64,000 bases of DNA from Acanthococcus lagerstroemiae (GCA_031841125.1 CM063106.1:32608001-32672000); one strand, 5' to 3'. Counted from the stretch's first letter, positions 11,772 to 24,600 are shown. Notes: generated by a model not told the origin, from the letters alone. Translations and numbers: made by a program.

Positions 11772-11905
11772 AAGTTGGGAAAATTCAACAAGTCAAAGGT
11801 TTTTTTTTCTTTCTTTGATACTTGGAAATTTTGAGTAGAACCAGTTGGGATTTTCACACCTTCCCCCCCCCCCCCCCGGAAAAACTCTTCGGTACGTCCC
11901 TATGT
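11772..11905. mobile_element. Truncated copy of GACGTAC hAT-type MITE
   Basis: Ends in GAAAAACTCTTCGGTACGTCCCT and shares the GTCAAAG...TTTGATACTTGG-AATTTTGAGT interior and a C homopolymer with the complete copy at 46281-46626. Only the right part is present. Confidence 0.6.
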
Positions 11906-12295
11906 GAGGTTCACCGTCCAACGGTAACCAATATTGTCATTATAATTTCTGCAATTATATTCTCAAAAATGCTCGTGCTAAATGAGAATATTTTCGCCGG
12001 GAATATTTTCTCAGCCAACCCTGCGATCATAGCAACAACTCTATACTCAAAGCCGATTTCGTACCTACGTTAATATACAGCTGCGTGCTGAAGGCTGTAA
12101 CATTTTCGTCCCAGTCTCCCCTATATTTCAACAATGTTAGATACACTCACAGATATATGTGTATTACTTCGTAAAAGGCTAGATGCGTAACAACGGAAAA
12201 AACGAGTGAAGACGGTTGCCTAGCTGCTCCTGCGCCTGTAGGCAGAAGCAGATAAACGTTATTGTAAAATTAATCATCTACATATCGAATGAACG

Positions 12296-14290
12296 TCGTT
12301 GCCTTCTTGTTTTTACTTCCGCTTAATTCTTTACTGAATTCCATTATTCTGTATTCTGTTGTTTCTTCGACTGTGAAGTCAAAATTCTAATAAATTTGGC
12401 CTGAATTCCCTGTTTATTAAATGCATTCCAGAGGTAATTGAGATGGACGGAATCGAATGCTTTTTGAAAGTCAATCAGTAGTATTTACAACGGAATGTCG
12501 TACTCATTACATTTTTCTATCAGTTGATTTATTATAAAAATTTGGTGGGCCGTTGACCTCCTTTTTCGAAATCCTGCTTGTTCCTGATTTTGATTAGAGT
12601 TTAACTGATTATACATTCTATTTTTTAATAATTTAGCGAATAGTTTCGAAACATTTGAAGTAAGACTGATCAGTCTGTAATCACCCAAGTCTTTCCTGTC
12701 TCCTTTTTTAAGTAATAGGATGATTTCCTATAACCCTCATGGCACAGGTATCTCTTCCGACTCGAGAATCCAATTAAAGATCCAGGTCAATGGGGTAGTT
12801 AGTTCGTCTTTGAATAATTTCAGGTATTTGTTCTCTATCCCATCGGGCTCCACGGCCCTCCCGCTTTTCAGACCAGCAAGAACTTGGGCACTCTCATCTT
12901 CCAGGAAAGGAGGGATATCTTCTTCATTCCTGTAATTTGGTTCTATCCATCTTGCAAACGCCCCCTCCTCACTGTACAGGTTAGCATAGAATTTCGTTGC
13001 TTCGTCGGTAATGCCCATCCTATCTACCACCTCCGATCCCACTGGGTTCAAATATTTCCATAAATTCTTTTTTAGCTTGTTTGGTAGAATCTAAATCCTC
13101 TAAAATTTCTTACAAAACTCTAAATTCTTTTTTTAAATCACTTCTGATCATTTTCCGCGCCAATTTTCTACATTTACTTAGTTCTATTTTTTGCCTTAAC
13201 GTTTTATTACCTATTTTTGCCCAATTCCTTTTTTCACGAATTTTTAGGATTTCTGATGACAAGGCTCTATCGAATTTATTTTTTGAGATAACTATGTTTC
13301 AAATTTTTTAATTATTTCTGTTAAAATTTTCATTAGACCATTGTATCAATCTTGAATACTATTGTCCTGAGTTTTTCAATTTTTTAGTTTGTTTTTTAGT
13401 TCTTGTTTTGCCTCGAAAATTATGCTGTCCGGAATGTTTTTGTTTTTTGAAGATTTTTTACCAAAAGAGTTTTTTTTACTAATGATCTTTCTAGAATCAC
13501 CAATGAAATTTTTAGTGGTCGATGGTCTGATGAGAAACCTAAATTCTTTACTACTTTAACATCCTTCACAATTTTTTTGTCATTGCTCAGGCAATAATCA
13601 ATTTCATTTTTTGTTTTATTGTCTGGGGATAACCAAGTCTATTTATATTTTTCCTTCTTTTTGTAAAATATGTTCATAATTTTTAAATTTTCTTTTGTAG
13701 CAAAATTGATCAAAATTTCCCCATTTGAATTTGAGTTTTCACTTGAGCAAAATTGCCCCAGACCGCGAAAATTTGCCTTTGCGTCTTCCTTTCCTAGTTT
13801 CGCATTAAAGTCACCAATCACCAAAGTGTAATACCTACTCCTTTTTGTTATTGACCACTTGTGTTAATTGATTATAGAATTCTCCAGCTGAATCCGTCTG
13901 CCTGCATGGTGGGGGCATAGACCTGTACAGTGAGGAGGTTGTGGTCTTACTGATTTCCAATTTACCAAACCAATCCTATCTGATATACTCCTGACTTGTT
14001 TGACTTTACTGGTCCATTTATTATGAATGTAAAATCCTATGCCACGATGACCCTTGGTTTGCCCGCTAAAAAATAAATAATTCCCATTTTTTCGCTCCAT
14101 TAATTTTTTGCCCAAAATTCTAGTTTTTACAGTGCCCACAATATCAAATTCGATCCTCTCCCAAGATTTTTCAAATTCAAAGAGCCTTTCCATGCTAGCT
14201 ATACCGTGACAGTGAAAAGTAAATACATTTAAATTTAGCCCCATATCCCTTCTTTTCGTTTTCCCTGATCTAGAATTCTTGAATTTTGCT
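12296..14290 (-). pseudogene. RTE-like non-LTR retrotransposon, endonuclease plus partial RT
   Basis: Read right to left: an endonuclease N-terminus at 14244-13864 (GTVKTRILGKK, then a GHRGIGFYIHNKW segment), the endonuclease motif VIGDFNAKLG at 13824-13790, a linker, an RT N-terminal segment near 13051-12737 (SGRAVEPDGIENKYLKLF, the usual PGPDGI block), EQAGFRKRRST at 12600-12550, and motif A LLIDFQKAFDSV near 12484-12440 with its catalytic Asp intact. The reading frame has several stops and shifts, including a stop just before motif A. The copy breaks off at about 12385, before the FADD box. It is therefore a dead, 3'-truncated relic. Flanking 75-bp inverted repeats are described separately. 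Confidence 0.85.
12303..12379 (-). repeat. Inverted repeat flanking RTE relic, left copy
   Basis: The reverse complement (AGTCGAAGAAACAACA, ACAGAATAATGGAATTCAGT, AAAAACAAGAA) matches 14375-14453 on the plus strand with few differences. Confidence 0.7.
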
Positions 14291-14374
14291 CACCGGCCAT
14301 TAAACATGATTGAGGAATAATCAAACACTGAAATGTTGAATCTATGGACAACGATGATATTACTACTTTTCACA

Positions 14375-14453
14375 CTTCTCAGTCGAAGAAACAACATAAT
14401 ACAGAATAATGGAATTCAGTAAAAAATTACTTAAGCTGAAATAAAAACAAGAA
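14375..14453 (+). repeat. Inverted repeat flanking RTE relic, right copy
   Basis: Partner of 12303-12379 in opposite orientation, lying just outside the 5' side of the minus-strand RTE relic. Confidence 0.7.
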
Positions 14454-14660
14454 AGTGGTCACCATTATTAACAATAATTTTCACCAAGCAAAAACAAAAG
14501 TGACATGAAATCATCAGCCAATTGTTACATAGGATATTCAAAAATAAGGGTTCAGAGCAGGCACTTCGCATCTCTCCTTATTAAAATTTAATAATCGATA
14601 CCCGATCTATTAATTAACGATCTGCAGAAATTGACTATCACTACTTCCTAACTACATTAT

Positions 14661-15265
14661 GTGGCAGTTTCTATAAAAAGGGGTAACTTTGTCGATCAAT
14701 CAAAGTCTCAGAAAACGCGAAAAAAGAAAAACAAAATTTTTTGGTCAAAAACATCAATTTTGAGATTTTGGTTGATTTCTATGGAAAAAACATCGCAATA
14801 ACGAAGAGACAAAATTTACACGCACCAGAGAGAAGAGGGAGAGAGAGAAAGAGAATTATGAAAGAGAATGAGAAAAGAATGCGAATGGCTGCGTTCGCTT
14901 CTTCGTGGTTTTTCGGAGCTCACGAATAAATCCGATGTTCTGAATTGTTACCACGCAGAAGAGCGAAAAAATACCTTTCCAACAAGCCCTCGTTGAGGCT
15001 GGTAACGTGATTCCGCGGCGAGTTACGGCCGCTTGACGGAGTGGGGGAAAAAGGTGTGTCTAACTTTAAACGCGTTTTCCCCAAAAACGTGTTTTCGCGC
15101 GTTCTCGTTACACTCATCTTTGACGGCTTGTTTCTCCAGAACAAAAAACGCTACAAATCTCGCCAATGGCTCGTTGGAATGGGCATTCATTCCTCTATTA
15201 TGTACTGTCCATAACTCGAAATTTGTCGGACCGACTAAGTTACCCCTTTTTATAGAAACTGCCGC
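14661..15265. mobile_element. MITE-like element with ~32-bp terminal inverted repeats
   Basis: The left end GGCAGTTTCTATAAAAAGGG (14663 on) is the reverse complement of the right end (to 15263), and the match continues through GTAACTT-GTCG. The interior of about 600 bases contains a GA-rich patch and no transposase. Flanks (CATTATGT and GCATTTAC) do not give a clear target duplication, so the superfamily is not assigned. Confidence 0.7.
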
Positions 15266-15555
15266 ATTTACCTAATCGAAAATGTATGAGAACATTATTT
15301 ATGAATGTGCCTGTAAAATGGTAGCTTTTTTCAGTCTTCAAGTCCCGTCTTTTCTCACAAATTTTATATTTATGTCTTAGTAAGAGGTCACAGGATGTAC
15401 GACTTCCAACAGTTGCTGGTCAATCAGTCTGGTGCTTGTGTAATTACGCGATTGGTAAAACGTAAAACTTTTTTGGTCAAAAATAACAGGCGAGTCCAAG
15501 CAATCCGTTTTGTTTAATTTCATGATTTAGAAGATTTTATTTTTCGTATTACCTC

Positions 15556-15699
15556 CAGCAGGGTCAGATTGGCCATAGGAAATACCGGGAAAATTCTTGG
15601 TGGGTTGGTAGGTTGGTAGGCCCATCCGAAAAAATCTGTGGGGTGATGTGCTAGGGCTATGTTTTCCCGGTAAGCTTTTTAAGACCCAATCCAGCCCTG
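15556..15699. mobile_element. Small hAT-type MITE, 144 bp
   Basis: Ends read CAG(CA)GGGTCAGATTGG and, inverted, CAGGGCTGGATTGGG. It is flanked by ATTACCTC (15548-15555) and ATTACCAC (15700-15707), an 8-bp target duplication with one mismatch. Short CAGGG-type ends plus an 8-bp TSD are the hAT signature. Non-coding. Confidence 0.75.
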
Positions 15700-15707
15700 A
15701 TTACCAC

Positions 15708-17112
15708 AATCCAGTATACATAATATACATAAACTTCCCCATCTATCAACAGTTATAACGCTTATACTTACGAACTTCATTATTTTACTCGGGTAAAGTA
15801 CCTTTAAAGAGGAAAAACATTTTTAAAGAGAAATATTCTCTAACCTTACGATCAGCGCAACATAAGCAATGTAACCTTCTGCCTACACACGCAGGAGACG
15901 TTATCATGGGTGTTGCTGAGGGGGGGGGCGGTAGATGGGTAATTTCTACCCCCTAGAAAATTTAGTAGGTAGAAATGATCAAAATTACCCCCCAAATTCA
16001 AAAGCCAATAATTATATTTATAGGTACTTGCAGGCATAAAAAATTTGTAAACGAATTAGTATCCTGTGATACCGCAATTAATAGTACCGTGCCATACACT
16101 TAACTCGCAATACACATACATAGAGTGTCTAACAAAATCGAATTCTGAAAATAAATGACCTTTACCCCCCCTCCCCTCCCCCATAGAGCTAAATATACTT
16201 CTTCGTCTATAATACTACATTTTCAGGGGAAAAACCTAATTTTATTGCATAAGGTATATGAGCCCGCTAAGACCTGGATCCACAATACAGGACCCAATGT
16301 ACTGATCTTGACTGCTATGCTTTAGACTGCATTAAAATGTACAGCAAAGTTGTTCCTTCATGATATGGAAACACTGTCCAATAGTTTTTATCAAGATATT
16401 AATCCACTGGTGGTGCGAGATATGCCGGTTGATGATTTTCCAATAACGTAAAAAATGCTCCGATATGTTTTTTGTGTAAAACTTGGAGGATTTACGAGCA
16501 TTATATTAAGTCAAATGGAAATTTATTCAGAAATCAAACATTGGATAGTTGTTGTAGTGGTAGTTGGTTAACGATCAACGGCAGAAAAGTGAAATTTGAG
16601 CAATTTAGAACTGAGGTATGCGATATTCACGAAAAATAATGTTATGTAACCTAATAAGGCCCAGCCTGGTAAGATCAATTGATTATCATTTCAGGTATGA
16701 CTTACTCATAAATTTCTAGTTGAACCACGCTTAACTTTATATTTATCGAATTTCAGGTCAGGCTTATTAGGTATTAGGTTGGGTCTTTTATTTGGTTATA
16801 GGCTGAGCCTTCTTTGGTGCGCTGGTCTTATTAAGTTTTGAAAAAGGGGTATTTTTATTAGAAGATCTGAGGAACGTGGAGCAGTCTAGAAAAATTTCAA
16901 GCTAGCCAATTTTTAAATATTGCAGTCGACGACTATAACACAAAAAAGGAAAAACATGAAATCGCTTACATGAAAGTCTGAAGAGCCTAGACCTTACATT
17001 AGGGCCTTATTGAGCTCACCTACCTTAATACGCGCATGATGATCACGTCTCACACGACTCACAAGAGCATGTCATACATGCGAAGACATGTAAGCTGATA
17101 TTTCGATTTATC
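15708..17112. other. No gene recognised
   Basis: AT-rich intergenic DNA with C/G homopolymers near 15919 and 16165. No exon or domain found. Confidence 0.4.
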
Positions 17113-17120
17113 GTCATTAT

Positions 17121-17752
17121 CAGGGGTTTTTATGCACAAAAAATAGCGAAATATGCGCATATTTTATGCACTGAGTTCAGTCTAAATAATATGCCGAAAA
17201 TATGCGCCAAAATTATAAAATATGCGTAAATATGTAAATACAATATGGGTATTGGGTAACTACATCGTTTCAAAAGAAAAATTAAGTTGGATACACTGAG
17301 GCAATTTTTATCATATTTTAAAATGATCCAGCAAAGTATCTCCTTAAGAGTCCAATCTTCTTTTAATAGGAGATGCACCCAGGAGATAATGCACCTATTC
17401 GTAATTTCTTTATGATTGATGAATGTGATGCGGGCAAGAGAGAGGTTATCTCACGTGCAAAAGAACATATTTTTTTAAAAGCTTTTCTACTGATTCATTG
17501 ACCATTAAGTCTTCACAATTTTTTTGGAGTCGGACATCATTCTCAACACTAAAAACATAATTTTTTGGGAGAAAAAATAGAAAAATGAGCAGAATTAGTG
17601 CAAAATATGCGGTAAATGCCAAAATATGTGAAATATGCAGGATGAAGTGCTGCTCATTTGACACAGAATTCTGCGATTCGTGAAGATCTTTTAGAACTTA
17701 TACCTATACGCCATAGATAAAAATATGCATTCGCATAAAAATTGCAGCCCAG
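17121..17752. mobile_element. hAT-type element of the 'ATATGC' family, 632 bp
   Basis: Left end CAGGGGTTTTTATGCACAAA; right end, inverted, CTGGGCTGCAATTTTTATGC. Flanks GTCATTAT (17113-17120) and GTCATTTT (17753-17760) form an 8-bp target duplication with one mismatch. Both subterminal regions are packed with AAATATGC/GCATATTT words. The interior has a minus-strand open frame of 72 codons at 17446-17664 without a recognisable transposase motif. Related GCATATTT-rich sequence occurs at about 48060-48180, 52910-53560 and 57385-57435. Confidence 0.8.
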
Positions 17753-17869
17753 GTCATTTTAATTGAATTTTCCAATTCTAAATTCTTTGTTTTCTCTTTC
17801 ATGATATAATTTGCTGATTCTTAAATTTTTAAATGACCATGACTGAAAATAAATGACAAATGACTGCTA

Positions 17870-18005
17870 GACACTTTGATACAACATACTACACCCCCAC
17901 CCCCGACAAATCCACCAACGTCGATGAATGTAGGTCAACACTACTGAAAAAATTACAAAATTATCCCCCCCCCAAAAAAAAAAAAAAATTCCAGCGACGC
18001 CACTG
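17870..18005. mobile_element. Possible MITE end
   Basis: The sequence ends CCAGCGACGCCACTG at 18005, inverted CAGTGGCGTCGCTGG, a common hAT-like terminus. It is preceded by C and A homopolymers. The left end was not located. Confidence 0.35.
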
Positions 18006-20089
18006 GACGTTATGCAACCATTTGGATAGTTTTTATAACACTGTGTAAATGGCGTGTTATGCATCTAGACTTTCTGCTGTATATCTGTGGATACACTATA
18101 GAATTTGTTATTAGTCCATTCATAAAATCGAACTAGATTTGCCAAAAAGAAGAACATTTGGAATTCTTCCAATAACATATACACTGAGGTAGCGTGTGTA
18201 CGCTCATTGTGTATCAATGAACCCACCTGTTCCGACGAACAAACTATAGAAATGAAATATGAAATGCAACAGATATGTGACACAACAGTTTTTACCTCTT
18301 CCGGAATTTGTATAATTTGAATTTATTTGTAAACAGATACTTTAGTGTTCTTTCTTTTTCGTCTCCCTTTTTTTTCCTTCGAGCTACCACAGAACAGAAA
18401 CAAATATCGTATTACAAATGAAGTTGGCGTTAGTGTTTTTTTTCTCTAATATTTTCTTTCTGCAACTCGGTCGAAACACTAAAACTATAATATTCGATTC
18501 GTAAGCGATGAACGACGAATACTGGTCCGCTATGACAGATTTTTTACTAACAACTAGCTTTTACACATCGATACGAGTGTAAAATGAACGAGACGTATTC
18601 TTGGAAAACTATTTTTAATTCAACGCTGAGAAAGAGTCCATATTTTCTAGAATACGGATCGATGGTCGGCCGTATTTTGGAATAATTCGATTTGGACGGA
18701 GAAAGAGACAACGTTAGCACGAAAAGCTAGACTGTTGACGCCAATTTGTCCGAAGTGAACGCCCTTTTGCGCATTAACACGAGGGAGTTACTCGTATCGC
18801 ATGTCATCATCTACCAAGTGAAAACATGGCAAAATAGGTGCAGCGTGATGCAATTTTACCATTATTAAAATTTTTTTCACTTTCATTCATCACTTAATGG
18901 GCTGTTTCGAACGAGGCGTCGTGCTTGATGCACGCATAGATATAATCATATTACATTCTCTCGTTCCCAAATCAATAATAAATGTCAACTTGTCCATCGT
19001 TTTTGTTATTGGCGAAAATTCGCATATATTTATAAATGGCCTGCTTAAGGCAAAAATGAAGCGTAATAACTCGTGGCAATAGAAATATCGTAACAAAAAG
19101 CACACACTCCTACTATCACCGAACGACTCGAGGATGATCAATTTTTACGCATGTCGTTTCGAAGCATGGTTGAAATTTTATGTTCGGTTCTTGAAATGCT
19201 TTTGCAATAGCTAGCAGTCTGGCGCCGATGTAAGACGTCTCCTCCAGAATTTACGTACTCGTAAATGCCGCTCTGCCTTTTCCAGGGAAAGCGAACGCTT
19301 TCCACTTTCTCTCGTTTTGCATGAAGCTCGAGTAGGAAAAAATGAAAATAAAGCCGCAAGACGGTCATTTCAGCTCGAATTTAAGGGCTTTTGCACGCCA
19401 TCGCGGGTAGATAATTATATGTATTGTTCCCGCGATGAAATTGTAAGTAGGTGCTCCGTATTTGTGGGAACATGGAAATTGGCATTTCACCCTTTTTTCT
19501 AGAAGAAAGTCAACGTTAGCTCACACTGCGTGAGTATCGTAAACGTTTGAATGTTCGGGGGTTTCCTTGTGAATTTAAATTAATCAATGGACGAATCTTG
19601 TATAAAAGGTTTCAATCGACACCGCAATTTCAAGGAACCTGCATACATGTACAGTACCTAATAATACGTACATTGAATGCTTAAAAGTTGATGCTTATGA
19701 TTTGAAACTGAATAACCGCGATTTGACTGAAGGGGTGCGGACATTTTTCAGTTCGTTGTTTTAATGATTATGTTTCGTAGGTACTTGCTGGTTTGGTAGC
19801 TATAGTTATTCTTTATTGTAACTCAATGAGCCGAAATAACCTTTGTAATCAATAGTTGCGTCGTAGGCTATGACACGCACGGCACACATATACAGGTAAT
19901 TTAGTGTAATCAAACTTTTGAAGGAAATTTAGTATTTCCTCTAGACTCTGTGGTACCTTCGAATCTTTGTACATCCATGTCCAATCTACTGCTAGGTATT
20001 AACATTTTTCTATTTAAAGAAAATCTTTTTCACTTACGGCTTTATTCTGAATGTATTTATACACGTGTGTTCCAATATTTTTTTATATT
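18006..20089. other. No gene recognised
   Basis: AT-rich sequence. Frames such as 18890-19141 (-) and 19138-19368 (-) carry no recognisable domain. The less repetitive look could mean intergenic or intronic host DNA. Confidence 0.35.
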
Positions 20090-20155
20090 TCAGCGTTTGT
20101 GAGTGAGTGCAGTGCCTCTCTAGGCCACCCCCTTCGCCCATTTTTTGGCATACGC
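20090..20155 (-). pseudogene. 3' tail of RTE-like element (left half of interrupted copy)
   Basis: The reverse complement reads AEAYAKKWAKGV-like codons when joined across the insertion to 24601 onward, the usual end of the RTE-like ORF. It is separated from its other half by the 4.4-kb element at 20156-24592. Confidence 0.65.
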
Positions 20156-21239
20156 CAGGGGCGGATGGGCTTTAAAATTACTACCGGGCATTTGGAGTGG
20201 TGCGGCGCCGTAAGAGTTTCATCCCCCCCCCCCCAATACATACGTATAAATTAAATGGCATACATTTATCAGCGCGCAAAAAAAAAAAAAGATTTTGCGC
20301 GAAATCACGATGAAGAAGGAACGCCAACATAATTATGTCTGCACGAAATAAAAATAGGGATAAAATATCTTGCACGCCAGGAAAGCTAACGTCAAAGACT
20401 GGTCATTGAGCAGCTGAAACCATGATATGCGCGACAATTCTGTCAGATATGAACGCCAAACTGACCACGTCAGGGTGAAGTATATGAACGACATTTTTTT
20501 GCAGTTTAGACGCCAATAAATTAAAATGTTGCGCTTCAAATTGATAATACTTCAATCGTTAAAAATTAAAATGTTGCACTTCAAAATACAGTAAACATCC
20601 TTCCCGCATAAAACTTCTTTCCTCTGGTCCTTGGATAAATTCGTATTTTTTATCTTCCCGCCTAATACGTTTCTTATTCGGGTTTTACTATAATAAATAA
20701 ATTAATAATACTCGACTTTTCTCTATTAGTTCATGTGCATTCCTACATTACCGTAATTTTTTCGCTTTATTATTACATATACGATCATTTTATCACATTT
20801 CTATCCAGGTCTATTTCATTTTCTTGACATGCACCGTCGGCGTTCAGGAGTGAAATTTGACTACTCAATTTTTTAAAGTGGCGTGGAATTATTGTACAGG
20901 CGTTTGTTACATTCATTGGCTGCTTGATATTATATCCTGGCGTGAATTTATTGTTGGGATGTTGAAAAAATTTAATGGTCGTTTCACGTAGCTATTTTGT
21001 CGCTAATTTCCGCCTTTCTGACGAGCCGAAAAATATGGAACGCAATCGAATAGAAATCGAAAAATTGATAAGTACTCAAGCCACATCCAGTTTCGACATG
21101 ATTGTATATGAATCATTATTCACATTATCATCTTGTGCCTGCTTACTCGCGTTTTTGTTCGTTCTAGTCAACTTTTACAGTTCAAGCAGTACAAAGGTCG
21201 AGAGTGTCCAGCTGGATTATATTTATTTTATATCACGCT

Positions 21240-21499
21240 CAGTGGCGGATCTAGAAATTTTCCAAGGAGGGTGTATTGAAGATAAAACTTTTTCCACCTT
21301 CGCCCCCTATAAAACCGAGATGGATGTAATTTTAAACAGTTTCTGAAGACAAGTTTCATAATATGATTAAATCGTTTCAAAATAAACCACATAGACTGTA
21401 GTGCTGCAGATACTCAAAAACAGGAGAAAAATTCAAAACTTGAGCGGTTTTTTTCTTCGGCTCGAAGGGGATGTCCTCCCCCCGATAAATCCGCCACTG
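21240..21499. mobile_element. hAT-type MITE, 260 bp, with perfect TSD
   Basis: Left end CAGTGGCGGATCTAGAA; right end, inverted, CAGTGGCGGATTTATCGG. Identical 8-bp flanks ATCACGCT at 21232-21239 and 21500-21507. It is nested inside the 4.4-kb hAT-type element and interrupts an open frame that begins at 20975. Non-coding. Confidence 0.85.
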
Positions 21500-21734
21500 A
21501 TCACGCTAACTCTGTACAAAATGTCATTGTACTGATTTAGTTTTTTTTTTTTTTTTTTTGTAGATTTTCTCGATTTGCGTGCGAAACCTTTTATTTTTGC
21601 GTGCCATATATTTTTTCCCAAATTAAATTGACTGTTTTGATATAGTGTATTTATACCTGAGAACACCAAGAAACGTGTTTAAAAAATGATAAGTAATAAT
21701 TAAAATTATTTAAAAAACGCGTCGGAAGTTAGAA

Positions 21735-24380
21735 AATATGGGGAAAGACTGGCAGAAAGGAAGAGAGGTAGCTATCTATACTACTTTGGTCCCACAAAGG
21801 GTCACAGGGGGTGGGTTTTTATGTTAACAAAAATATCAAAAATAATGTTGTAGAAATTAAAATAAAACAGAAAGAATATGCCTACTAAAACTGAAAATAG
21901 ACGAGAAGAAAAAAATGCTAATCTTGCAAGTGTATGCATCTATACTCGGAGCAAAGAAGGCAGGAGCAGATAAATTTTATGATGAGCTGGAGGCAACAAT
22001 TCAAAAAGAGAAGGAATACTATCAGGTAATAATGGGGGACTTCAACGCAAATGTGGGAGGAGAGGCTCATTCAAAACACTGCGGCCCATCTGGTGTGGGT
22101 GAGAGAAACGACAGGGGGAAAGGTTAGTAGAAATTGCCCAAAAATTTAACTTATATACAGCAAACACTTGTTACAAGAAACAAAAGTCAAAAGGAAATGG
22201 ACGCCAGACGGGAAAACTAAAAATGAGACTGACCATTTATTAATAAATGACCTGTCAGTAGTTAAAGATGTAACAACACTGTCAAAATTTGGCTTCTTAT
22301 CAGACTACCGCATATCATGCTGTAAATTGAGCATCCCGCAGAGAGTCCAGTATAAAAATTACAGGAAGGGTAAAGGATCTCAGTCAGAAAGAAAGAGGAT
22401 GCACGCCAGAAACTAAAATCAGTGCTAGAGGAAATGAAAGTCGAGGAAAATTTCTACGACAGTATGGACCAATCTTTAAAAAACACGGTTAAATAATTTA
22501 GAGTGACGAGGGCTAAAGAGAAAACCAGGGATAAGCTTTCAAAACAGACTCTCGAATCAGGAAGAATAACCTTTGGAAAAACAGAAATAAAACACCATTA
22601 GACAAAACTGAGCTAACTAAAATACAAAGATTGGTGAAGAAAAATGTTAGAGAAGATATTAAAAAATATGATTAGGAAGAAATTCAAGATATTTTGGAAG
22701 AAAATTGGTCCACTAAAAAAGTCTTGAACTCGGTGGCGGGAGAGACGTTATGCTGAAGCTAAAAGATCAGACAGGGAAAATGTCTCAAAATCAAGAAGAA
22801 ATTGTAGAGGCAGCAACAAGTTTTTACGTGGATGTTTACCGCGAGCGAAACGAGCTAACACAAATAGCAAAAACTGGAGGGTGACAGGAGGAAGGGATCC
22901 TGGAAATAATGGAGAGAGAAGTGGAATACGTACTAAATAGACTGAAAAATGACATAGCTCCAGGACCGGATGGAATTACGAACGAAATGCTGAAAAGGTT
23001 TGGCGATCAGAGAGTGCCACACCTGGCCAAAATATTTAACAAAATTATAATTATGAAAATATGTCTAAAACAGTGGAACTTGGTCGAAATAATATTATTA
23101 TACCAAAAAGGGGGGAAGGAACTCATTGAAAATTACAGGCCAATATGCTTAACATAGAACATCTGTAAAGTATTTATGGCAGTCTTAAAAAGACGTATGT
23201 ATAACCATTTGGATTCAAATCATCAGGGGAATGAACAGGCGGGATTCAGAAAAGGCTTCTCAACTGTAGAGAATATTTTCGTTATGAACCAAATTATTGA
23301 AAAAACGCATGAATATGATGTGGAAATTGAAATGCTTTGCATAGGCTTTCATAAGGCATTTGATTCAGTGGATCATAAATGTATGTTAAAAACACTGGAA
23401 GATAAGGGAATTGAAAGTGGGTTTATTAAAGTCATACAGAATTGCTATGAAAATTCGAGTGCAAGAGCCAGCCTTAAAAGCAAAGGGAGAGAAATCAAAA
23501 TTGGGAGGGGGGTTCGACAAGGGGATACCTTGTCGCCAAACCTCTTCAGCTGCATTCTGGAAGAAGTATTTCGTAATCTGAAGTGGAAAAGAAGGGGACT
23601 AAAAATAAATGGAGAATTTCTAAGTAATTTAAGGTACGCAAACGATATTATCTTATTTGCAGAAAATAAAAAGGAGTTGAAGAAAATGACAGAAGAGCTT
23701 AAGGGAATGCAAAAAAGCTATGCTCAAGCTGAATGGTAGCAAATCAAAAATAGTCGGAAGAGGGGAAAGGAAAAATCTGATAATCGATCGAATATCTGTG
23801 GGACAGATTATTAGTTTTGAAGAAAGAGATATAACAAAGAAATTATAAGGCGTATTAAAAACGGGTGGAACAATTTCTAGGCATTAAAATCTATTTTTTG
23901 CCAGAATTTCAACACCGCCCTCAAAATGGAAATACTAAATAGCTCAGCTCTCAAGTATGGAGCGCAAACCTGGTCCCTTACAGGAAAGCAAAAGGTGAAG
24001 CTACAAATTACGTTCAGATCTATGCTGAGGAAACTTCTAGGACTGCGATGGGTAGATAAAATCTCAAATGCAAAACTATACGAAATGGTTGGAGGGGGGG
24101 GGGGATATAGGATATAATGTCAAACAATTAAAGTGGAAATATGTGGGGCATCCGGCGAGGACGGATAGCAACAGATGGGGAGTAAAAGCACTCAACTGGA
24201 TACGCTGCAAAGGAAAGAAAGATAGGTAGGCCAGTAACTAGATAGAGAGATGAACTCGTCAGAGAACTGGGGCCCCGAGTGGCAAGGATTAGCGCAGGAT
24301 AAAAGAAAATGGAAAAGCTACGTGAAGGCATATACCCAAAAATGGGGGGAGGTACTCACACACACTTTTGGTCGACAATC
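21735..24380 (+). pseudogene. RTE-like retrotransposon, near full-length but dead
   Basis: Ordered landmarks: endonuclease IMGDFNANVGG (about 22031-22063) and DHLLINDLSVV (about 22231-22260); RT PGPDGITNEMLKRF (about 22960-23005); ENYRPICLT (about 23130); EQAGFRKGFSTVENIF (23236-23280); motif A FHKAFDSVDH (23345-23375); GVRQGDTLSPNLFSCILEEVFR (23510-23575); the FADD-equivalent YANDIILFAE (23635-23665); the tail LKYGAQTWSLTGKQK (23945-23990); and the C-terminal AQDKRKWKSYVKAYTQKWGE (24290-24345). The motif A Asp is Gly (CIGFHKAFD) and the second Asp of YxDD is Asn. With the many stops and frameshifts the copy is catalytically dead. It lies inside the 4.4-kb hAT-type element, close to that element's right end. 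Confidence 0.9.
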
Positions 24381-24600
24381 GGCGCAAAGTGTGCCTGCAC
24401 ATTTTAATTTTTCAATCACTTTATTTCTCTTTAAATTGATCAGCACCGCCGCACGTTTTTCGACTGTTGTCGCAACATACGCTTATTTTATTTTGGTAAG
24501 TATTTTATAAACGCATACTTTTTCTTTTCTTCAACGTACCGGCGCCCCAACCGGGCATTTGCCCGAATTGCCCTATGGCCCATCCGCTCCTGGCATACGC

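Larger units (their letters stand above)
20156..24592. mobile_element. 4.4-kb hAT-type element with 8-bp TSD
   Basis: Left terminus CAGGGGCGGATGGGC and right terminus, inverted, CAGGAGCGGATGGGC, each followed by a CCGGGCATTTG-like block. Flanks are identical: GCATACGC at 20148-20155 and 24593-24600. The host sequence restored by removing it is the tail of a minus-strand RTE-like ORF. The interior holds another RTE-like element (21735-24380, +) and a 260-bp MITE (21240-21499). No hAT transposase was recognised, so it is presumably non-autonomous. Confidence 0.85.
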
